This document shows positions 1 through 4,131 of a DNA stretch of 10,943 bases, one piece after another (position 1 is the stretch's first letter; every line of letters begins with the position of its first letter). The DNA lies in NCBI GenBank assembly GCA_030765325.1, contig JAVCCT010000154.1, forward strand, positions 1-10,943, written 5' to 3'. The position numbers were made by a program, and so were the translations under genes. The notes below the pieces were generated by a model. The model ran no database searches. It saw only the letters and a list, made by a program, of their open reading frames with translations, and had not been told where the DNA came from. The stretch is from Candidatus Stygibacter frigidus (GTDB taxonomy: Bacteria > Cloacimonadota > Cloacimonadia > Cloacimonadales > TCS61).

Positions 1-122
1 CTGTTCGTTGTGTGGGAGCATGCTCATTGGCACCTGTTTTTGTTATCGGCGAAGATACGTATGGTCGCGTAGAAAATCGTGATAAACTAAAAGCGATAAT
101 TGATAAATATCGCAATAACTAA
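1..122 (+). CDS. NuoE/HydC-like [2Fe-2S] subunit, C-terminal end (partial)
   Basis: Only the last 39 codons are present, read in frame from base 3 to the TAA at 120-122; the gene begins upstream of the window. The fragment contains CVGACSLAP followed by a short helix-rich tail. This is the second half of the thioredoxin-fold [2Fe-2S] site (C-x3-C followed by A-P) of the NuoE/HndA/HydC family. In that family the subunit passes electrons between its cluster and the FMN-bearing NuoF-type partner. The partner appears 0.7 kb downstream on the same strand, and the next gene starts 15 nt after this stop, so one operon is likely. The first cysteine pair lies outside the window and cannot be checked. 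Family assignment is fairly safe; which complex it serves (hydrogenase, formate dehydrogenase or other) is inferred from context. Confidence 0.85.
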   Translation, partial: VRCVGACSLAPVFVIGEDTYGRVENRDKLKAIIDKYRNN

Positions 123-137
123 ATATACGGCTGAATA

Positions 138-710
138 ATGCAGGATATTTCATTACATTTACTGGATATTATAGAAAATTCTGTTCGCGCCAAAGCTCGT
201 AACATCTGGCTTACGATTTTGATACGGCATTCAGATAATCTTTTACGAATCACTGTGAAAGATGATGGCAGCGGAATGGATTATGATACGCTTCAGGCTG
301 CCCAGAATCCCTTTTATACTACCAAAACCGAGCGTATTAAAAAAGTGGGACTCGGTATTCCTCTCTTCAAGGAAAATGCTGAACGCTGTGATGGGAACTT
401 CCAGATCGATAGCATAATTGGTAAAGGCACCACCATCACTGCTAATTTTACTTATGATCATATTGACCGTATGCCTTTAGGCAGTATTACTGATACTATT
501 CTCACTTCGATTATGGGACATGCACAAACTGATATTCATCTTGATCTGCTTAATCAGAAACCTGATACCGATGATCTCGAATTTAAATTCTCAACCGCAC
601 TGGTTAAAAAAGAATTAGGCGATATACCACTTACATATCCTGACGTTATCACCTTTCTTATTGAAATGTTGAATGAAGGAATTAATAATACAGAGATGGA
701 GGAAAATTAA
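138..710 (+). CDS. Stand-alone HATPase (GHKL) protein of the hydrogenase-type operon
   Basis: This 190-residue soluble protein carries a complete GHKL ATP-binding fold: N-box IIENSVRAKA (11-20), G1 box DDGSGM (42-47), FYTTKTE (59-65), glycine-rich lid GLGIPLF (71-77) and GKGTTI (95-100). It has no phospho-accepting histidine (DHp) domain, sensor domain or membrane segment, so it is not a normal sensor kinase; its size and layout recall anti-sigma-factor kinases. About 90 C-terminal residues match nothing I recognise. Similar ATPase genes occur between nuoE-like and nuoF-like genes in [FeFe]-hydrogenase operons of anaerobes, where their role is unsettled; regulation or maturation of the complex is possible. 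The ATG at 138 lies 15 nt after the preceding stop and has no clear Shine-Dalgarno sequence, suggesting coupling to upstream translation. Its stop overlaps the next ORF (TAATG). Confidence 0.85.
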   Translation: MQDISLHLLDIIENSVRAKARNIWLTILIRHSDNLLRITVKDDGSGMDYDTLQAAQNPFYTTKTERIKKVGLGIPLFKENAERCDGNFQIDSIIGKGTTITANFTYDHIDRMPLGSITDTILTSIMGHAQTDIHLDLLNQKPDTDDLEFKFSTALVKKELGDIPLTYPDVITFLIEMLNEGINNTEMEEN

Positions 711-823
711 TGAAAAACTTGGAAGAATTATGCCGGATACACCAAAAAACTCAATATTTGATTATTGAGCAACTGGTTAATAACCACATTGTAAATGACT
801 ATGTGGTCACAACTAAGGATTAG
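710..823 (+). CDS. Small 37-residue ORF between the HATPase and NuoF-like genes
   Basis: The ORF starts at ATG 710-712, sharing one base with the TAA of the HATPase gene, and ends at TAG 821-823. A good ribosome site, GGAGG at 698-702, lies 7 nt before the ATG. The product begins MKNLEELCRIHQKTQYLIIE and ends in VVTTKD. It is predicted to be mostly one amphipathic helix with a short tail, without cysteines suited to a cluster, a signal peptide or a membrane segment. Its stop codon lies within the Shine-Dalgarno sequence of the next gene, so translation of the three genes may be coupled. I do not recognise a family. Some bifurcating-hydrogenase operons contain small extra ORFs at this place, but I cannot say this is one of them. 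It could be a real micro-protein or a fortuitous coupling ORF. Confidence 0.55.
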   Translation: MKNLEELCRIHQKTQYLIIEQLVNNHIVNDYVVTTKD

Positions 824-827
824 GAGG
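822..827 (+). promoter_or_regulatory. Strong ribosome binding site of the NuoF-like gene
   Basis: AGGAGG lies 5 nt before the ATG at 833. It overlaps the TAG stop of the 37-residue ORF, so termination of that ORF and initiation of the NuoF-like gene occur at one spot. This fixes the start at 833. Confidence 0.8.
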
Positions 828-832
828 ATAAT

Positions 833-2682
833 ATGCTATATAAAAGAATTGATGTACTACTGTGTTGTGGTTCTGGCTGCGTAAGTGCCGGAGCTAATAA
901 GATCAAACAAAAACTTATCTTAGAAATCGCTTTCCAGGACATCTCCGAGGAGATAAATATAATTGAAACCGGATGTATGGGACCTTGTGATGCCGGTCCA
1001 GTCATGCTGGTATATCCTGAAGGTGTTTTTTATCAGAAACTTACTGTGGAAGATATCCCTGAACTCGTGGAAGAGCATTTCAAAAAGGGAAGACCAGTAA
1101 AAAGACTGATGCTCCAGGACAAAGAAAATATATATGAAACAAAAAAAGACTTGCCTTTCTATAAAAAACAGATCAAAGTAGCTTTGGAAAACTGCGGTCA
1201 TATCGATCCAGATAGTGTGGATGAATATATTGCTACGGGGGGATATGAAGCTATTGGCAAGATACTCACTGAAATGAAACCCGCCGATGCTGTTCAAGTG
1301 GTAAAAGAAAGCGGACTGCGTGGTCGTGGTGGCGGTGGTTTCCCTACCTGCTCAAGTGGAAACTTACTGCCGAAGTAGAAAATTCACCAAAATATGTTAT
1401 TTGTAATGGTGATGAAGGAGATCCTGGAGCTTTCATGGATAGAAGCTTGATGGAAGGCGACCCCCACCGCATTCTGGAAGGTATGATGATAGCCGCTTAT
1501 GCCACTGGAGCTTCTAAAGGATATTTCTATATCAGAGCAGAATATCCCCTCGCTATCAAACGCATCAAGCATGCTATCAGCCAGGCTCACGAATATGGTC
1601 TGTTGGGTAAGAACATCTTTGACAGCGGTTTTGATTTTGATGCTGAAGTACGTACCGGTGCCGGGGCTTTTGTATGTGGTGAAGAAACTGCCCTGATAGC
1701 TTCCATTGAAGGAAAACGCGGGCAACCTTCTCCCAAACCACCTTTTCCAAGCGTCCAGGGAGTATGGGAAAAACCCACTACTGTCAATAACGTGGAAACT
1801 CTCGCCAATCTGCCGACTATCTTCTTGAAAGGTGCGGAATGGTTTTACAGCATGGGACTGGATACCAGTCGCGGAACAAAAGTTTTTGCTCTTACTGGTG
1901 ATATTAAAAATACTGGTTTAGTGGAAGTGCCCATGGGCATCACGCTCAGAGAGCTTATCTATGATGTGGGTGGCGGAATGTCTGGTGATAGCAAATTCAA
2001 AGCTGTGCAATTAGGCGGACCCTCAGGTGGCTGTCTTACTATAGATCATCTTGATACTCCTATTACTTATGAAACTCTCAGAGAAAAGGGCGCTATGATG
2101 GGATCTGGTGGTGTTATCGTGATGAATGATACTAACTGTATGGTCAATGTGGCAAAATTCTTCCTCGAATTCAGTATGGAAGAAAGCTGCGGTAAATGTA
2201 CCCCCTGCCGTTTGGGACTTAAGCACATGCACAAAATACTAACTGATATCACTAATGGCGATGGCAAAGATGGCGATATAGAAATGCTGGAATCCTTAGG
2301 AAACAGCATTATTGAAACCTCTCTCTGCGGTTTAGGCAAAACTGCTCCCAACCCGGTTCTCAGTACTATCCGATATTTCCGCAACGAATATGAAGCACAT
2401 ATCCAGCATAAAAGCTGCCCCGAAAAAGTTTGTAAACCACTCATGCACTATACTATTGATAAAAACAAATGCATCGGCTGCTCATTATGTGCCCGTAAAT
2501 GCCCGGTGGAATGTATTTCCGGCTCGCGTCAGGATAAATACACTATTCATCAGATAGCTTGCGTAAAATGCGGAAATTGTCTGGAAGTATGCCCTGTTCA
2601 GGCAGTCAGCAAAGTAAGTGGTATTTCATCCGAAGTACTCAATCAAGATCACAAACCTACTTTAGCTGATCTTTATCATTAA
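833..2682 (+). CDS. hydB: NuoF/HydB-like NADH:FMN iron-sulfur subunit, frame broken near 1349
   Basis: This encodes the NADH-oxidising or NAD-reducing flavoprotein subunit of a bifurcating-hydrogenase-type complex. Read across one frame break it gives about 616 residues, normal for HydB. Domain order: N-terminal thioredoxin-like [2Fe-2S] domain (C11/C12, C16, C48, C52); NADH/FMN domain starting at GLRGRGGGGFPT and continuing with ICNGDEGDPGAF and CGEETALIASIEGKRGQPSP; SLBB domain (near 1885-1975); NuoF [4Fe-4S] site ESCGKCTPCR with SLCGLG (cysteine codons 2188, 2197, 2206, 2326); and a C-terminal two-cluster ferredoxin domain, CIGCSLCARKCP (2470-2502) and CVKCGNCLEVCP (about 2560-2595). The first frame reads FPT then stops at 1376-1378; the second frame resumes with LKW at 1351. 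The family motif is FPTGxKW, so the break hits the conserved glycine beside the FMN/NADH site. This is either a sequence error or a recently inactivated gene. No H-cluster subunit follows. The symbol is by family likeness. Confidence 0.85.
1346..1353 (+). other. Frameshift point in the NuoF-like gene (net -1)
   Basis: The codon ACC (Thr of FPT) at 1346-1348 is in the upstream frame and CTC (Leu of LKW) at 1351-1353 in the downstream frame, leaving only TG at 1349-1350 where a three-base glycine codon is expected. Adding one base to TG cannot produce GGN, so a single missed base does not restore the family motif. A deletion plus a substitution, or a locally poor read, fits better. Confidence 0.75.
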
Positions 2683-2702
2683 AGGTAGATTATAAAAATA
2701 AC

Positions 2703-2731
2703 AAAGCGGAACTGCTTGCAGTTCCGCTTTT
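2703..2731. terminator. Bidirectional intrinsic terminator
   Basis: A perfect 12-bp stem, AAAGCGGAACTG (2703-2714) with CAGTTCCGCTTT (2719-2730), closes a CTTG loop and has A and T runs on its two sides. It lies 20 nt after the NuoF-like stop and 40 nt beyond the stop of the converging minus-strand gene, so it can end both transcripts. Confidence 0.9.
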
Positions 2732-2749
2732 AGATTAAGTATTATTTAT

Positions 2750-2771
2750 GATCAAACTGGAAAGTTTGATC
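2750..2771. repeat. Inverted repeat at the 3' end of the minus-strand gene
   Basis: GATCAAACT (2750-2758) and AGTTTGATC (2763-2771) form a perfect 9-bp stem around a GGAA loop. The right arm touches the stop codon of the minus-strand gene. On the plus strand a T5 run follows four bases later, so it may be a weak second terminator for read-through from the redox operon. Confidence 0.5.
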
Positions 2772-3228
2772 TACTTTTTCACATAGATGATCACTTCAGG
2801 ATCAGAAAGTAGATTAATGGCAATTATGTAATCCTTATTATTGCAATGAATAAAATTATATTGAGATTCCAGCTTTTCACTGCCATTCCAGACCAGTTTA
2901 TATTCACCCCACTCGCTGACATAAAGCACCGTCTCACTCCCAAATTTCCAGTCCCCAACCGGCATAATATAAGGAGTGTAATAAAATAATTTCCTTACCC
3001 CTATGGCATAATCCGATTCATTGGGATTAGTCACCCGGCAGGCAAATCTGGTGATCCTCTGATTGCGAATAGTTAGCGGTGTCGGCTGGTAATAGGACTG
3101 CGGATCATAGGGATATTTCTCCTGCTCCCCATTGCGTTTGGTGCGATAGACCACGCCTTCCAACTCACCATGGATCTCAAAATAACGCTCCAGGTAAGAG
3201 AGTTTATCTCCTTTCTTGCCACTGACAT
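2771..3228 (-). CDS. Unrecognised small beta-rich protein, frameshifted near its start
   Basis: The main frame ends at 2771 (TAG) and codes for about 150 residues rich in aromatic and beta-forming residues, for example YNFIHCNNKDYIIAINLL near the C terminus. It has no signal peptide, membrane helix or motif that I recognise. A very good ribosome site (AAGGAGG) stands 5 nt before an ATG at 3226-3228, but that ATG reads the main frame only if one base is restored within the first three or four codons (ATG TCA G-T GGC AAG). The protein-like frame runs upstream through GKKGDKLSYLERYFEIHGEL as far as this point and has no ATG of its own; its first possible start is a TTG at 3161-3163. I therefore place the start at 3228 with a -1 frameshift, real or an assembly error. 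Function unknown; it is monocistronic and converges on the redox operon. Confidence 0.6.
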
Positions 3229-3296
3229 TTCAGCCTCCTTTTCTACTTATAAAATAAACAAAAAATAGCGCTGATCAAAGTTAAAATTCCACTAAT

Positions 3297-3324
3297 CCAG
3301 AGCAAGGATGCTCTGGTTACGCAG
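3297..3324 (+). repeat. Intergenic hairpin element, copy 1
   Basis: CCAGAGC, loop AAGGAT, GCTCTGG, followed by TTACGCAG. A 7-bp perfect stem; an extra A-T pair can close the loop. It belongs to a three-member set with the copies at 3330 and 3951, which differ in stem sequence but keep base pairing, loop and TAC tail. Confidence 0.65.
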
Positions 3325-3329
3325 AAGAA

Positions 3330-3358
3330 CCAAAGCAAGGAAGCTTTGGCTACATTAG
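3330..3358 (+). repeat. Intergenic hairpin element, copy 2
   Basis: CCAAAGC, loop AAGGAA, GCTTTGG, followed by CTACATTAG. Compared with copy 1, stem position 4 changes from G to A and its partner from C to T, which keeps the pair. It starts 33 nt after copy 1. Confidence 0.6.
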
Positions 3359-3366
3359 TCTATAAT

Positions 3367-3393
3367 GTCCATATAGTCCATTTTGTCCATATC
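3367..3393 (+). repeat. Tandem 9-bp GTCCAT repeat, three units
   Basis: GTCCAT occurs at 3367, 3376 and 3385 with an exact 9-base period, each unit ending in three A/T-rich bases (ATA, TTT, ATC). It lies in non-coding sequence directly after the two hairpin elements. Confidence 0.6.
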
Positions 3394-3410
3394 CAGAACC
3401 CTCCCTGTTG

Positions 3411-3432
3411 GGCAGACCTTTTTTTTGTTGTG
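3411..3432 (+). repeat. T-tract intergenic element, copy A
   Basis: GGCAGACC followed by eight T and GTTGTG. A related copy, GGCAGTC plus eight T plus GTGTG, lies at 3885-3904. No convincing stem precedes the T run in either copy, and no intact plus-strand gene ends just before them, so they do not look like ordinary terminators. Confidence 0.45.
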
Positions 3433-3435
3433 TTC

Positions 3436-3449
3436 TTGACAGATATAAT
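3436..3449 (+). promoter_or_regulatory. Promoter-like sequence before the truncated beta-helix gene
   Basis: A perfect TTGACA (3436-3441) is followed by a perfect TATAAT (3444-3449), only 2 nt apart, so the two cannot be the boxes of one sigma-70 promoter. TATAAT may act as a -10 box with a poor -35 box, or TTGACA may pair with an A/T-rich -10 near 3458. The beta-helix remnant starts about 85 nt downstream. Weak prediction. Confidence 0.3.
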
Positions 3450-3532
3450 GGTATGATATTGATTGAATAGACATCATAATTAATGAAGGATAGAATAAAA
3501 GTGAAAATTGGATAAGGATTAGGTAGAATATT

Positions 3533-3788
3533 ATGAGACGAGAGATGATTACACTTTTGCTGGTATTAATAGTTTTTGGATTAAGTGCGGAAGTCTATAA
3601 TGTGCCAGCAGATTTTACTACGATTCAAGGGGCGATCAATGAAGCGGATGATAGTGATATTATCATTGTATCACCTGGCATCTACAAAGAGAATATAGAT
3701 TTTTGTGGAAAGATATTATAATTGGGATGATGAGAAATTCTTAGAAATGGAGAAATTCAATGGGGAAAATCCTGATATGGAGCAATAG
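3533..3788 (+). pseudogene. Truncated beta-helix (pectin-lyase-like) surface protein gene remnant
   Basis: From ATG 3533 (or 3545) the first 62 codons encode a Sec signal peptide, with hydrophobic core MITLLLVLIVFGLSA, then VPADFTTIQGAINEAD and a stretch ending IYKENIDFCGK. This is the usual start of secreted right-handed parallel beta-helix proteins, which normally run to hundreds of residues. The frame stops at TAA 3719-3721, just after the first strand. In the frame starting at 3699 an open stretch runs to TAG 3786-3788 and includes YYNWDDEKFLEMEKF; it reads like the C-terminal tail of a protein but not of the same fold. A deletion joining the start of one gene to the end of another is one explanation. 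The product cannot fold as a beta-helix, and no function is expected. Confidence 0.6.
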
Positions 3789-3884
3789 AATATAGAAAAT
3801 GAATATCAGCAGATAGTTAGTAAATATTAAACTGGTAAATTAAGCTGAATGGAATAAAATTTCTTTTATATATAGGGTTGCTTT

Positions 3885-3904
3885 GGCAGTCTTTTTTTTG
3901 TGTG
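3885..3904 (+). repeat. T-tract intergenic element, copy B
   Basis: GGCAGTC, eight T and GTGTG. It matches the element at 3411-3432 except for small differences around the T run. Confidence 0.45.
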
Positions 3905-3925
3905 CTGATATCAGTAGTTATCTAC
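3903..3925 (+). repeat. 23-bp direct repeat, copy 1
   Basis: It starts TGCTGATATCAG and ends GTTATCTAC, and contains the perfect palindrome CTGATATCAG (3905-3914). It matches 20 of 23 bases with 3979-4001. Confidence 0.6.
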
Positions 3926-3950
3926 GCCCTACCGAGAAATGTAATGTAAT

Positions 3951-3977
3951 CAGACCAGGGATGGTCTGTATACGCAG
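3951..3977 (+). repeat. Intergenic hairpin element, copy 3
   Basis: CAGACC, loop AGGGAT, GGTCTG, followed by TATACGCAG. It shares the loop pattern ARGGAW and the tail TACGCAG with copy 1 at 3297, but the stem sequence is different and still fully paired. Confidence 0.6.
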
Positions 3978-3978
3978 T

Positions 3979-4001
3979 TGCTGATAGCAGTTGTTACCTA
4001 C
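3979..4001 (+). repeat. 23-bp direct repeat, copy 2
   Basis: It starts TGCTGATAGCAG and ends GTTACCTAC. It is 76 bp downstream of copy 1 and differs at three positions. A short GCAGTTG direct repeat (3974-3980 and 3987-3993) overlaps it. Confidence 0.6.
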
Positions 4002-4056
4002 CCTCTGCATGAAATACCTGGCAATGCACATCTAACCTAATTAAACTACTGTGTGC

Positions 4057-4062
4057 TTGACA
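4057..4062 (+). promoter_or_regulatory. Possible -35 box of the pyrophosphatase promoter
   Basis: A perfect TTGACA follows GTGTGC, much like GTGTTC before the TTGACA at 3436. The sequence 17-18 nt downstream (TTAATT or TAATTG near 4080-4086) is only a poor -10 box. A promoter here would give a leader of about 40 nt. Confidence 0.35.
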
Positions 4063-4131
4063 CGAGACGGGAAGATAAATTAATTGCATGCATAGAAAAA
4101 TTTAAAATATAAAAAGTGAATTGGAGGTTTA

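Larger units (their letters stand above)
3789..4131. other. Intergenic region upstream of the pyrophosphatase gene
   Basis: I see no supported gene in these 343 bases. They hold the second T-tract element, two copies of a 23-bp repeat, one ARGGAW-loop hairpin, a TTGACA sequence at 4057-4062 and the ribosome site of the next gene. I recognise no riboswitch. Confidence 0.6.

Noticed and set aside
138..710. Classical two-component sensor kinase
   Set aside because: There is no DHp histidine, sensor domain, membrane segment or nearby response regulator; only the ATP-binding domain is present.
1339..1345. TTTCCCT, an X-XXY-YYZ heptamer in the correct phase for programmed -1 frameshifting into the downstream frame of the NuoF-like gene
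   Set aside because: Slipping there would give FPYLLKW in place of FPTGxKW, destroying two conserved residues. The zero frame still codes the conserved Thr after the heptamer, so the true break lies downstream. This heptamer is not a known efficient bacterial slip site and no stimulatory stem was seen.
1435..2682. A separate gene starting at ATG 1435
   Set aside because: This ATG lies in the middle of the FMN-binding region (GDEGDPGAFMDRS). The same frame carries conserved NuoF sequence upstream to 1351, so it is the second part of the broken gene, even though GGAG stands 5 nt before the ATG.
3297..3393. CRISPR or tandem-terminator reading of the clustered hairpins
   Set aside because: Stem sequences differ, no T runs follow them, spacing is irregular and no intact plus-strand gene ends nearby.
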